Positions 5,401 through 12,145 of a stretch of 14,654 nt of DNA are shown here, piece by piece (the first letter of the stretch is position 1; every line of letters begins with the position of its first letter). The position numbers and the translations under genes are program-made. The notes under the pieces are model-generated. The model saw only the letters and a list, made by a program, of their open reading frames with translations. It was not told where the DNA came from and made no database searches. The DNA lies in assembly GCA_028708945.1 (NCBI GenBank), contig JAQVXV010000016.1:1-14654 (forward strand), in the 5' to 3' direction. The DNA comes from Bacilli bacterium. Lineage in GTDB: Bacteria; Bacillota_I; Bacilli_A; RF39; UBA660.

Positions 5401-5405
5401 ATATG
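5384..5405 (+). promoter_or_regulatory. Repeated translation-initiation cassette, copy 2
   Basis: The 22 bp are identical to copy 1 and end at the ATG at 5403. The upstream gene's LLEE-stop is encoded within it. The match with copy 3 continues a few bases into the coding sequence (ATGATAA), pointing to duplication rather than convergence. Confidence 0.75.
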
Positions 5406-5600
5406 ATAAAAAGATTTTGTGATAAATGTGGTAAAGAAATAATAAATGAAATACCTATTCAAGTATCTATTTCAAAATATGGTGATACTAAATCTACAGA
5501 TTTTGATGTTTGTATTGAATGTAATAAAAAATATACTATGCACTCAGACATAGAACACAAAAATTACATTCAAAAATTATTTGAATTTTTTAAAAAATAA
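5403..5600 (+). CDS. Small zinc-ribbon protein (65 aa)
   Basis: Start at 5403, 7 nt from the GGAGG of the cassette. The protein starts MIKRFCDKCGKEI and has two CxxC knuckles, Cys-x2-Cys near residues 6-9 and VCIEC about 30 residues later. This is a classic four-Cys zinc ribbon. Such miniproteins in phages bind nucleic acids or act as small regulators. The exact role is unknown. A second, smaller zinc-ribbon gene follows after 11 nt. Confidence 0.8.
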   Translation: MIKRFCDKCGKEIINEIPIQVSISKYGDTKSTDFDVCIECNKKYTMHSDIEHKNYIQKLFEFFKK

Positions 5601-5611
5601 AAGTGAATATA

Positions 5612-5737
5612 ATGAAAAAAACTAATAAATTAAAATGTTATCATTGTAAAACTAAAATTGCAACTATAAATAAAGATAAATTACCTTTATGCAAAAAATG
5701 TTATAAAAAATTAATTAAAGAAATATATAATAAATAA
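5612..5737 (+). CDS. Tiny zinc-ribbon protein (41 aa)
   Basis: ATG at 5612 with weak upstream AAGTGA. The product KLKCYHCKTKIATINKDK then LCKKCYKKL has two CxxC knuckles at residues 9-12 and 27-30, a minimal zinc ribbon. The tail is basic, favouring nucleic-acid binding. It sits between a larger zinc-ribbon gene and the next cassette start, in the same strand and operon. The paired knuckles are unlikely by chance in such a short frame, so it is likely a real gene despite its size. Confidence 0.7.
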   Translation: MKKTNKLKCYHCKTKIATINKDKLPLCKKCYKKLIKEIYNK

Positions 5738-5741
5738 AAAA

Positions 5742-5763
5742 AACTTTTGGAGGAATGAATATG
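5742..5763 (+). promoter_or_regulatory. Repeated translation-initiation cassette, copy 3
   Basis: The 22 bp are identical to copies 1 and 2 and end at the ATG at 5761, but here the cassette is intergenic (4 nt after the previous stop). So it is kept as a unit even where it codes for nothing, supporting a mobile or duplicated leader rather than constrained coding sequence. Confidence 0.75.
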
Positions 5764-6153
5764 ATAACAAAATTACTTGTTAGGAAAGATATGTCTTTAG
5801 AAGATGTTATAGAATATGTTAAAGAGTTTTTTGATGAAATTATTAAAAGTGATAAAAAACAAGAATCTGAATTAATTATTATTGCAATAGAATATTATTA
5901 TATTGGTAAGGTATTGTGTGATATAACTAGTTTATGTGTAAACAAAAAAGGAGATTTAATTAGAATTAATCAACCACTTACTGATGATGATGATGGGATG
6001 ATTTATGCTAGAAAAATAATAAATGATGTAGATGAAAAAACTATGGATAGATTTTTTTGGAGTGAGGATACTGTAAGTATAAGACAATGGTATGATGACT
6101 ATAAATTAAAAGATGCTATTATAGAAGATTTAGCTACAACTTATTTGACTTAG
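5761..6153 (+). CDS. Acidic hypothetical protein (130 aa)
   Basis: Start at 5761, in the cassette. Sequence begins MITKLLVRKDMSLEDVIEYV, then helical segments, a DDDDG loop near the middle, and the end DDYKLKDAIIEDLATTYLT. It is strongly acidic and probably alpha/beta. No motif or family is recognised. It ends TTAGGAGG, so its stop codon shares bases with the next cassette (copy 4), implying coupled expression with the 56-aa gene that follows. Confidence 0.8.
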   Translation: MITKLLVRKDMSLEDVIEYVKEFFDEIIKSDKKQESELIIIAIEYYYIGKVLCDITSLCVNKKGDLIRINQPLTDDDDGMIYARKIINDVDEKTMDRFFWSEDTVSIRQWYDDYKLKDAIIEDLATTYLT

Positions 6154-6167
6154 GAGGAATGAATATG
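6153..6167 (+). promoter_or_regulatory. Repeated translation-initiation cassette, copy 4 (core only)
   Basis: The 15-bp core GGAGGAATGAATATG is identical to copies 1-3, but the AACTTTT upstream part differs. The core overlaps the previous TAG stop by its first base. Confidence 0.65.
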
Positions 6168-6335
6168 CTCGCAATATATAGTTTGGAAAATGCAAATGAA
6201 TTTATAGAGAAAGAAGTAAACAAAGATATAGGTGCCTTAAAAGTAGTAACTGCACTAATTTATAAAGATTGGTTGCTTGTGTTTTACGAAAATAAAAATA
6301 AAAAATTATTAGATAAGGAGAAAAAGTATGATTAG
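6165..6335 (+). CDS. Small hypothetical protein (56 aa)
   Basis: ATG at 6165 lies in the cassette. The product (MLAIYSLENANEFIEKEVNK, then LKVVTALIYKDWLLVFYEN, then a lysine-rich end) has a hydrophobic beta/alpha mid-section and a charged tail. It is not recognised. Its last 8 nt overlap the start of the metallophosphatase gene, whose AAGGAG SD is at 6315-6320, so it is probably co-translated. Confidence 0.7.
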   Translation: MLAIYSLENANEFIEKEVNKDIGALKVVTALIYKDWLLVFYENKNKKLLDKEKKYD

Positions 6336-8004
6336 AAAAGTATTGTTAGCATATGACGTGCATTTAGATACTAAAGTCCCTAAAGAATATAATCTTTTTA
6401 AAAAGTTTGTTAAAGATTTTAAGCCTGATGAAATTATAATAGGTGGAGATTATATGGATGTGTCTGCTTTATCAGCATGGGATTATGATAAAAAAAGAAA
6501 AATGGAAGGAAGAAGATACATTAAAGAATATGAATTGGCTAATAAAGAGTTGGATTATTTGCAAAAGTACACTAAGAAAGTAGTTTATTTAGAGGGTAAT
6601 CATCCTTACCATAAAGACACAGAAGTATTAACTGAGGATGGGTGGGTCAATATAAGAAATAAAAATCTGCTACAAAAAAAAGTTGCTCAGTTTGATTTGA
6701 ATTTTCCACAGATAAATTATGATTACCCATTAGGTAGACAAGAAGTATATACTAGTAAAATTATAACTATTGAAAATAATTATACTAAACAAATAGTAGA
6801 CCCTAGGCATAAAGTTGTTTATGATAATGAAAAAGTTAGTGCTGGAGAATTGTTAGGTCAAGAACTGGATAAAAATAAATTTATGTATGCTGGTTATTTA
6901 AATGATTTTAAAAATAAATACACATTTGATGATTTAAGATTACTTACATGGATAATTATGGATGGGTGTCTCGTATTTAGAAATAAAAATTCTCATCACA
7001 TACAATTTAAGTTATCTAAAAAAAGAAAAATAGATGCTTTGGGAAACTTATTAAACAAAATGAATATAAAATACACTATTAAAAAATCTAAAAAAACAGG
7101 TGGGAATAAATTGCAACCATATGTTATTAGAATATATAGTGAGTCTAAAAAATACTTTGAATTATTAAATAATAAAAAAGAATTCCCTTTAGATTTTTCT
7201 AAATTAAATATTATGGATGCAAAAGTAGTTATAGATACAATAGAACACACCGACGGACATAGGCATCATAACCAAATAATCTGGACTACTATTAGTCAAC
7301 ATAATTTAGATGTAATTATGCAGATGTGTTTAGTAAACGGAATGTTGTTCAATTATAAAATAAATAAATCTAAATCTGGATTTAAAAATGGAAAGCCCCA
7401 ATTTACAGCAAGAATTACTAAAGACGCAAATAAAAATAGCTTGACAAAAATTAAAACTAGTATCTCAGAGTATAATGATTTGTGTTATTGTTTAACTATG
7501 CCTAAAGGAACTTTGATTACTAGAATACATGGTAAAGTTTCATTTTCTGGTAACTGCGACCGAGTTAATAGATACATTGATAAAAATCCAGAAATGGAAG
7601 GTATAATAGAAGTGCCTATTGTACTTAATCTTAAAAAAAGAGGTATAGAATGGATTAAAATGAATAAGTATTATAAATTAGGGCACATATATTTCACACA
7701 TGGGTTATATACTAATGAGTTTCATGCCAAAAAAACATTGCAAAATGTAGGTAAAAATATAGTTACAGGGCATTTACATACCTCTCAAACATATATGATG
7801 AATATGATGTTTCAAAAACCAATTATGGCATATTCAATGCCGTGTTTATGCAATAAATCCCCTGATTATTTAAAAAATAGACCTGCAAATTGGATGTCTG
7901 GATTTGGAGTGTTATATGTAGATACTAAAACAGGTTATTTTAACTTATATACAGTTAATATTATAAATAATAGATTTATTTGGAATGGAAAAGAATATAA
8001 ATAG
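6328..8004 (+). CDS. Calcineurin-like metallophosphatase with in-frame intein
   Basis: 558 aa precursor; start supported by AAGGAG 7 nt upstream. The exteins (1-92 and 410-558, 241 aa when spliced) form a phage-type metallophosphatase. Metal-binding motifs are YDVH (Asp10, His12), GGDYMD (Asp41-Asp44), GNH (Asn91-His92), FTHG (His458) and GHLH (His482, His484). The intein (93-409) splits the GNH motif directly after His92, a classic conserved-site insertion. After splicing the site reads GNHCDR; in relatives known to me the residue at Cys410 is usually Glu or Asp. The protein likely hydrolyses phosphoesters of nucleotides or DNA ends. Without splicing the metal site would be broken. The neighbours give no more specific role. 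Confidence 0.9.
   Translation: MIRKVLLAYDVHLDTKVPKEYNLFKKFVKDFKPDEIIIGGDYMDVSALSAWDYDKKRKMEGRRYIKEYELANKELDYLQKYTKKVVYLEGNHPYHKDTEVLTEDGWVNIRNKNLLQKKVAQFDLNFPQINYDYPLGRQEVYTSKIITIENNYTKQIVDPRHKVVYDNEKVSAGELLGQELDKNKFMYAGYLNDFKNKYTFDDLRLLTWIIMDGCLVFRNKNSHHIQFKLSKKRKIDALGNLLNKMNIKYTIKKSKKTGGNKLQPYVIRIYSESKKYFELLNNKKEFPLDFSKLNIMDAKVVIDTIEHTDGHRHHNQIIWTTISQHNLDVIMQMCLVNGMLFNYKINKSKSGFKNGKPQFTARITKDANKNSLTKIKTSISEYNDLCYCLTMPKGTLITRIHGKVSFSGNCDRVNRYIDKNPEMEGIIEVPIVLNLKKRGIEWIKMNKYYKLGHIYFTHGLYTNEFHAKKTLQNVGKNIVTGHLHTSQTYMMNMMFQKPIMAYSMPCLCNKSPDYLKNRPANWMSGFGVLYVDTKTGYFNLYTVNIINNRFIWNGKEYK
6604..7554 (+). other. Intein with LAGLIDADG homing endonuclease domain (317 aa)
   Basis: Precursor residues 93-409. 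Block A is PYHKDTEVLTEDGW, with Pro at position 1 where Cys or Ser is usual; DTEVLT sits at its usual spacing. Block B is DPRHKV (His161). Block F is CYCLTMPKG, with Cys388 at the F:4 position. Block G is KVSFSGN followed by +1 Cys410; the penultimate His is Gly. Two LAGLIDADG-type motifs, LLTWIIMDGC (Asp212) and DTIEHTDGH (Asp309), keep the acid residues of an active nuclease. Pro1 and an F:4 Cys recall class 3 inteins (Bethlehem DnaB type), but the block B Trp is not obvious and the G-block Thr is Ser407. Confidence 0.9.
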
Positions 8005-8012
8005 GTGGAAAA

Positions 8013-8369
8013 ATGGAATATGAAGAAGATTTAGAAAATTATGAAGATAAAAAACCAATATATTATAAAGATCTTGGAGAAGAATTAAAACCAATACTTA
8101 AAAAAATGTGTTTAATGGTAAAAGCACCATATACAAAAATTAATTTTTCTTCTTATGGGTGGTTTAGATTACATAATTGGACTCGCGATCAACAAAATGA
8201 GTTCAGAGATTGGTTGGCAGATTATTTATATAAAGCACCTGCAAAAGTTAGAAAAAAATTGTTAAGACACAACCTTAAAACTAAAAAATATTGTTTAGAT
8301 GCAGCAAAATCATTTGTATTATCATACGGTTGGGTTACAAATGACGAAGAAATAAAAGGAGTAAGATAA
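8013..8369 (+). CDS. Phage-type hypothetical protein (118 aa)
   Basis: ATG at 8013 has AGGTGG 4-5 nt upstream at the metallophosphatase stop. The N-terminus is acidic (MEYEEDLENYEDKKP). The C-terminal half has the pattern NWTRDQQNEFRDWLADYLYK, then AAKSFVLSYGWVT, which resembles a small uncharacterised phage family ending in a 'YGW' strand. This is a memory match, not verified. No catalytic residues are seen. It is the last gene before the leaderless promoter. Confidence 0.75.
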   Translation: MEYEEDLENYEDKKPIYYKDLGEELKPILKKMCLMVKAPYTKINFSSYGWFRLHNWTRDQQNEFRDWLADYLYKAPAKVRKKLLRHNLKTKKYCLDAAKSFVLSYGWVTNDEEIKGVR

Positions 8370-8375
8370 TTTAAT

Positions 8376-8392
8376 AGAAAGGTTTATAAATA
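8376..8392 (+). promoter_or_regulatory. Archaeal promoter of a leaderless mRNA
   Basis: AGAAAGG precedes TTTATAAATA (8383-8392) in the short gap after the previous gene. The next ATG is at 8413, 30 nt from the start of TATA and about 26 nt from its centre, exactly where an archaeal transcript should begin, and no SD exists between them. So this gene is probably translated from a leaderless message. It likely heads the 8.4-13.2 kb operon. Confidence 0.75.
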
Positions 8393-8412
8393 CATCGGTA
8401 CAATATATATGT

Positions 8413-8688
8413 ATGGATAAACAAAATATTATGAGGTGGATAGATATGATATTACATCATGAATTGAATGAAGAGGAAAGTTTTGATTTGGCAATGAATT
8501 TGTTGTTATCACACAATAAACAATTATTCTTAGGATTATCGCAACCTATAATAACTGAAGAAACACAAAATGATATACAAGCTATTAAAGAAATAGCTCC
8601 GAGATTAGCTAGAAGATTATTTAGCATTAAACAACAAGTTTGGGGAGATTATGTTACAAAAATAGATGCAATTAAGAAAGGTAGATGA
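8413..8688 (+). CDS. Helical hypothetical protein, leaderless start (91 aa)
   Basis: ATG at 8413 lies at the predicted transcription start of the TATA promoter at 8383, with no SD. The product is almost all helix (MDKQNIMRWIDMILHHELNE; later IAPRLARRLFSIKQQVWGDY) with no Cys or catalytic motif. It is the first gene of the second rightward operon, a position often used for regulators or early proteins, but nothing more can be read. It ends AGATGA, 1 nt before the next start. Confidence 0.8.
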   Translation: MDKQNIMRWIDMILHHELNEEESFDLAMNLLLSHNKQLFLGLSQPIITEETQNDIQAIKEIAPRLARRLFSIKQQVWGDYVTKIDAIKKGR

Positions 8689-8689
8689 T

Positions 8690-8896
8690 ATGCTGTCAGA
8701 TGAATTAATTAAAAAAATTAATGATAGAAAATATAATGAGCTTGTAGAATTTTATTCTGAAAGAGAATTAAAACCAAGTGATTTAATTAAATTTAATTAT
8801 ATAATGGATTTAGAAGAAGGTTTAAAAGGAAAAGCATTATATGATTTTTTAGAATTTTGCAACACATATTTAGAAGTTAAAGAGGAGTATAGATAA
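8690..8896 (+). CDS. Small helical hypothetical protein (68 aa)
   Basis: Start chosen at the ATG at 8690 because AAAGGT lies 8 nt upstream; the longer frame from 8666 has no SD. The product (MLSDELIKKINDRKYNELVE, then ELKPSDLIKFNYIMDLEEG, then ALYDFLEFCNTYLEVKEEYR) is highly charged and predicted helical. It is not recognised. It is packed between the leaderless gene and the HD-domain gene and expressed with them. Confidence 0.75.
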   Translation: MLSDELIKKINDRKYNELVEFYSERELKPSDLIKFNYIMDLEEGLKGKALYDFLEFCNTYLEVKEEYR

Positions 8897-8897
8897 T

Positions 8898-9446
8898 ATG
8901 GAAAATACAAAAGCATTAGAATACCTTAAAGAGATTATTGATGATGAGAGGATTGATAAATTAACAAAAATAGGTTACTTTACCTCTCCTGCTAGTAGTA
9001 AACACCATTTATCAGTTCCAGGTGGGTTAGCACAACATTCTGTTAACGTTACCAATACGATGCTGGATTTGAATGATAAAATGAGCTTAGGGTTAGAAAG
9101 AAAAGATATTATTCTTGCAGGAATGTTGCATGATTTATGTAAAGTAGGAAGTTATAGGAGTAATATATTAAAGTCAGGTAGTGTATCAGAAGCACAACCT
9201 TATGTGTCTGATAAACAATTTACATTAGGGCATGGTGCAGAATCATTATATTTAGCTATAAATGATTTAGATATAAAGTTACCTATATATGTTGCTGAAG
9301 CTATATATTGGCATATGGGATTTACATATCCTGATGATAGTTATAATGTAAATACACTAAAAAAACAACCAATTGATATATTGTTCGTGTGGTTAATGCA
9401 AACTGCTGATCTATATGCCACTTGGATTATGGAGGGGAAAAAATGA
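8898..9446 (+). CDS. HD-domain phosphohydrolase
   Basis: The 182-aa protein has the full HD superfamily metal set: His47 (GGLAQHS), His78-Asp79 (GMLHDLCK), His112 (GHGAES), His139 (YWHMG) and Asp171 (TADLYAT). The start HHLSVPGGLAQHS is typical of phage HD proteins related to the YqeK/relA-type nucleotide phosphohydrolase core. Known family members cleave nucleotides or nucleotide-derived alarmones; the substrate cannot be told here. It could adjust the host nucleotide pool during infection (inference). GAGGAG lies 10 nt before the ATG. Its stop overlaps the next gene's start (ATGA). Confidence 0.93.
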   Translation: MENTKALEYLKEIIDDERIDKLTKIGYFTSPASSKHHLSVPGGLAQHSVNVTNTMLDLNDKMSLGLERKDIILAGMLHDLCKVGSYRSNILKSGSVSEAQPYVSDKQFTLGHGAESLYLAINDLDIKLPIYVAEAIYWHMGFTYPDDSYNVNTLKKQPIDILFVWLMQTADLYATWIMEGKK

Positions 9447-9646
9447 GAAAACTTAGATTTCCTGATTTTACATTAGTTTTAACAATTATATTTGTAATAC
9501 TTAAATTAACTAGTGTAATTAAATGGAGTTGGTGGTGGATATTTAGTCCTATGATAATTAGTTTTATATTATATTTCATAGTGGTTTTTGTAGTATTGGC
9601 ATTATTAAATATGTTTAAAAAATATGAAGGTGATTTAGATGAGTGA
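9443..9646 (+). CDS. Two-TM 'Fragile-X-F'-like phage membrane protein (67 aa)
   Basis: Start at 9443 has GGAGGGG upstream; the longer frame at 9422 has no SD and overlaps the HD gene. The sequence has two membrane segments, FTLVLTIIFVILKLTSVI and the segment around IISFILYFIVVFVVLALL, separated by WSWWWIFSP. This is the pattern of the small phage proteins annotated 'transmembrane Fragile-X-F'. The tail is acidic (GDLDE). It probably lies in the host membrane. Its function is unknown. Confidence 0.85.
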   Translation: MRKLRFPDFTLVLTIIFVILKLTSVIKWSWWWIFSPMIISFILYFIVVFVVLALLNMFKKYEGDLDE

Positions 9647-9842
9647 AATATATAATTTTACACAAGAAGATATAAAAAGATTGAAGTATAGTCCACAAGT
9701 GGAATATAAATACTTTAGATTTGATAAAGGTTATGTTATTAAAAGAATAGAAACAACTTTTGTTAATGATAATTTCTTAGAAGTAATTAAAAAAGATAGA
9801 GAAACTAAAAATAATGAAGAAAACAAAATTGAAATAGATTAA
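9639..9842 (+). CDS. Small charged hypothetical protein (67 aa)
   Basis: ATG at 9639 with AAGGTGA 5-8 nt upstream, overlapping the membrane-protein gene by 8 nt. The product starts MSEIYNFTQEDIKRLKYSPQ, has a beta-rich centre (YKYFRFDKGYVIKRIETTFV) and an acidic/lysine C-terminus. No family is recognised. It precedes the probable DNA-replication block. Confidence 0.75.
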   Translation: MSEIYNFTQEDIKRLKYSPQVEYKYFRFDKGYVIKRIETTFVNDNFLEVIKKDRETKNNEENKIEID

Positions 9843-9858
9843 ATAAAAAGGTGAAAAT

Positions 9859-10296
9859 ATGGTAGATACAATAAGTATAGATGAATTTAGGAGTAGATTG
9901 TTCTTTAGAAATAATAATTATGAAGGTTACAAAATTGTACAAGATAAGAAATCTGTTATTCATGAAGGAGAAACAGGTATGTTATTAGTTGAATTGCCCC
10001 CAAAAGTATTCCCTAGTGGTAAATTTGAAGTTCACATATTATCTGCTACTATTATGGAACAAAAAGGATTAGAGACATTTAAAGATAATGAAGTAATTAA
10101 GATTGTTATTACTAAACAAGACTTTAAATTCTTATCAGAAGTTCTTAAAGTTAAAAAAGATGATGTATTATATGTCATAGGAAATAATTATAAATCTAAA
10201 CAAGGTTTTATTATATCTGGTAGAAAATGGTTTGTTAAAAAAGATGCAGAAACAAAGAAAAAAGAATTTGAAGCAAAAGAAATTAGCTTGGAGTGA
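9859..10296 (+). CDS. Hypothetical protein, possible OB-fold ssDNA-binding protein (145 aa)
   Basis: ATG at 9859 with AAGGTGA upstream. The protein looks beta-rich: TGMLLVELPPKVFPSGKFEV, then IKIVITKQDFKFLSEVLKVK, then GFIISGRKWFVKKD, with a charged C-terminal tail (ETKKKEFEAKEISLE). Its size, strand-rich core and charged tail are like viral ssDNA-binding proteins, and it lies at the head of genes for a nuclease and a helicase-like ATPase. That assignment is inference only; no diagnostic SSB motif is visible. Its stop lies next to the SD of the following gene. Confidence 0.8.
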   Translation: MVDTISIDEFRSRLFFRNNNYEGYKIVQDKKSVIHEGETGMLLVELPPKVFPSGKFEVHILSATIMEQKGLETFKDNEVIKIVITKQDFKFLSEVLKVKKDDVLYVIGNNYKSKQGFIISGRKWFVKKDAETKKKEFEAKEISLE

Positions 10297-10301
10297 TGTG
10301 T

Positions 10302-10556
10302 GTGTTTCAAAAATACTTAGACCAATTCCAAACTAAAGAAGTTTTTCCTGATGGTACAGAGATATTTTTAGGTATAACTTTAGTTAGAAAAGATGGAGAA
10401 TGGAAACAGAAATCTGCCTTTAGTAAGGTACAAGGTTTAAGTAACACATACTCTAAAAAGAAACCTAAGAATACAGCTAAATATAATGAAGCAAAAGATA
10501 TTGTTAAATCATTAGATAATGTTGAAGTTAAAGAAATGGGTGAAGATGAATGGTAA
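10302..10556 (+). CDS. Small hypothetical protein (about 85 aa)
   Basis: Start uncertain: candidates are GTG 10293, ATG 10296 and GTG 10302. The only SD, GGAG at 10290-10293, is 8 nt from the GTG at 10302 and too near the others, so 10302 is preferred. The product is compact and charged (IFLGITLVRKDGEWKQKSA; later AKDIVKSLDNVEVKEMGEDEW). It resembles a small beta-sheet accessory protein, but no family is recognised. It overlaps the resolvase-like gene by 7 nt. Confidence 0.7.
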   Translation: MFQKYLDQFQTKEVFPDGTEIFLGITLVRKDGEWKQKSAFSKVQGLSNTYSKKKPKNTAKYNEAKDIVKSLDNVEVKEMGEDEW

Positions 10557-10951
10557 GTAAAAAACAAAAAGGTAATAATGCAGAAAATGAGTTGGCTAAA
10601 CATTATAGAAATTTAGGTTTTAAAGTTCAAGTAGCACAGAGAACATCTGTGTTTACTGGTAAATTCTATGTATCTAGAGATAATGATTTCTTTAATCTTT
10701 TTGATTTACTTGTGTTATCTAATGATTATATAAATTTAATGCAAGTTAAAACAAATATAACCCATGTTTATACAGTATTGCCAAAGATTAAAGAGTTTGC
10801 AGAGGAAGTAGCTAATAAAATGATTATTTATAATGTTGCATTGAGAGTTGCTAAAAAAGGGTGGGTTTTATGGACTTATTATGACAAAGAGTGGCATAAA
10901 TCTTTCTTTAATCTAAAGTATGAAATGGTTCGTGAGTTTAAATATAGTTAG
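10550..10951 (+). CDS. PD-(D/E)XK nuclease, Holliday-junction-resolvase-like
   Basis: 133 aa. The order KGNNAENELAKHYRNLGF (Glu12/Glu14), FDLLVL (Asp52) and LMQVKT (Gln65-x-Lys67) matches the archaeal Hjc-like nuclease fold: E, then D about 40 residues later, then Q/E-x-K. The usual acid in the last motif is Gln, as in several viral members. Function is probably cleavage of branched DNA during replication or packaging, in the same block as the helicase-like gene. GGGTGA lies upstream of the ATG. Its 10951 end precedes the GTG of the next gene by 10 nt. Confidence 0.75.
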   Translation: MVSKKQKGNNAENELAKHYRNLGFKVQVAQRTSVFTGKFYVSRDNDFFNLFDLLVLSNDYINLMQVKTNITHVYTVLPKIKEFAEEVANKMIIYNVALRVAKKGWVLWTYYDKEWHKSFFNLKYEMVREFKYS

Positions 10952-10961
10952 GTGGGATATA

Positions 10962-12143
10962 GTGAGTCAAGATAATATAGATATATTTAATTATAGTGTT
11001 GTTAATCAGTTTAATAATGAATTTTATAGAAATATTATTACTGATGATGACCTTAAAGAACTTAAATTCTTTAGGTTTAAGATAGAAGATGATGATTATT
11101 ACGAAGTTAAAGGTTGGTTGGTTAAAAAAGATAGAAAGAAATTTTTAGTTAAAGATGAAATAAGTGGAGTTAAAATTGAGGATATACTACCTATAAAAAT
11201 AACAGACTATAAAGAATATAGCTATAGAAATGATGTTTATCACATCCCTACTAATGAAGGTATTGTTAAGTTTAAAATACCTGCTAAACAAACTATGACT
11301 ATAAGAGAATGGTTTGATTTTTTTGCACCATTTAAACATACTAATACAGAGGATTTTGAGTTATATAAAGGATTAGTGTTAGGGTCTTTAATACTTAGAT
11401 ATAATTATAGAGTGGCTACACAACCAGCATTCGGTAAGAATTCATTATTAGATATATTAAAGGAAATTTTACCTTTTGATGTGACTGTATACACTCCTGA
11501 CTCAGCACCTAAACTTAGAGCTACATTAGAAAAGAGGTTATTAGTTATTGATGAGATTGTAGATATAGATAAAGAAAAAATGAAGTTATTAGAGCCTGTA
11601 ATTAGAAGTGCAGGGGATATGAGGACATTTGTAGAGAATTCAGCATTAGCAGTTGCAGGATTTACTAAATCTACGTATGATATTAATAACTTATCAATAG
11701 CATTTATATATAACGAATATAAAGATTATTGTAGTACTAATAAAAAAATGGATAAATCAGATAAATACTTTGATAATGCGTTTACAAAAGCAACTCAACA
11801 AAGATTTATACCATTTAAGCTAGATGGAGAGTTAGATGTTAGTCAGTTTAAAGTACATGATGCAAAATCAGTGTATGAAGGTAACAAAAATAGTATTAAA
11901 GAATGGGTTATGATGACAAAATGGTTGATTGAAGGTGGGTTTTTTGATGAGTTAAATACTAAGTTTGGGTACGAAGACTACGAATTTCCTATTGATTCTA
12001 AGACAGGAAGATTAAAAAATCATTTTGACACAATTATGTTATTTTTTAAAGCAATAGCTAAGAACCAAAAGGAATATAAAGAGTTCGGTTCTAAGTTATA
12101 TAGTAAGTACTTGAATTACTTAAATATGATGGATGGTTTTTAA
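10962..12143 (+). CDS. Helicase-like P-loop ATPase (393 aa)
   Basis: GTG at 10962 is chosen because AGGTGGG lies 5-6 nt upstream; an upstream ATG at 10920 has no SD and overlaps the nuclease deeply. The protein has a degenerate Walker A, QPAFGKNSLLD (about 154-164 of this start), and Walker B RLLVIDE (192-198). A later TQQRFIPFKL could supply an arginine finger. This resembles AAA+/superfamily-3-type viral replication ATPases, so a replicative helicase is a reasonable guess. Adjacent genes (possible SSB, resolvase-like nuclease) support a replication module. The N-terminal 140 residues have no recognised domain. Confidence 0.8.
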   Translation: MSQDNIDIFNYSVVNQFNNEFYRNIITDDDLKELKFFRFKIEDDDYYEVKGWLVKKDRKKFLVKDEISGVKIEDILPIKITDYKEYSYRNDVYHIPTNEGIVKFKIPAKQTMTIREWFDFFAPFKHTNTEDFELYKGLVLGSLILRYNYRVATQPAFGKNSLLDILKEILPFDVTVYTPDSAPKLRATLEKRLLVIDEIVDIDKEKMKLLEPVIRSAGDMRTFVENSALAVAGFTKSTYDINNLSIAFIYNEYKDYCSTNKKMDKSDKYFDNAFTKATQQRFIPFKLDGELDVSQFKVHDAKSVYEGNKNSIKEWVMMTKWLIEGGFFDELNTKFGYEDYEFPIDSKTGRLKNHFDTIMLFFKAIAKNQKEYKEFGSKLYSKYLNYLNMMDGF

Positions 12144-12145
12144 AT

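Noticed and set aside
6996..7250. Minus-strand 84-aa frame
   Set aside because: Lies inside the intein-coding sequence.
10307..10603. Minus-strand 98-aa frame
   Set aside because: Antisense to two coupled plus genes.
10920..10961. ATG at 10920 as start of the ATPase gene
   Set aside because: No SD and overlaps the nuclease gene by 32 nt; the GTG at 10962 has a strong SD at the right spacing.
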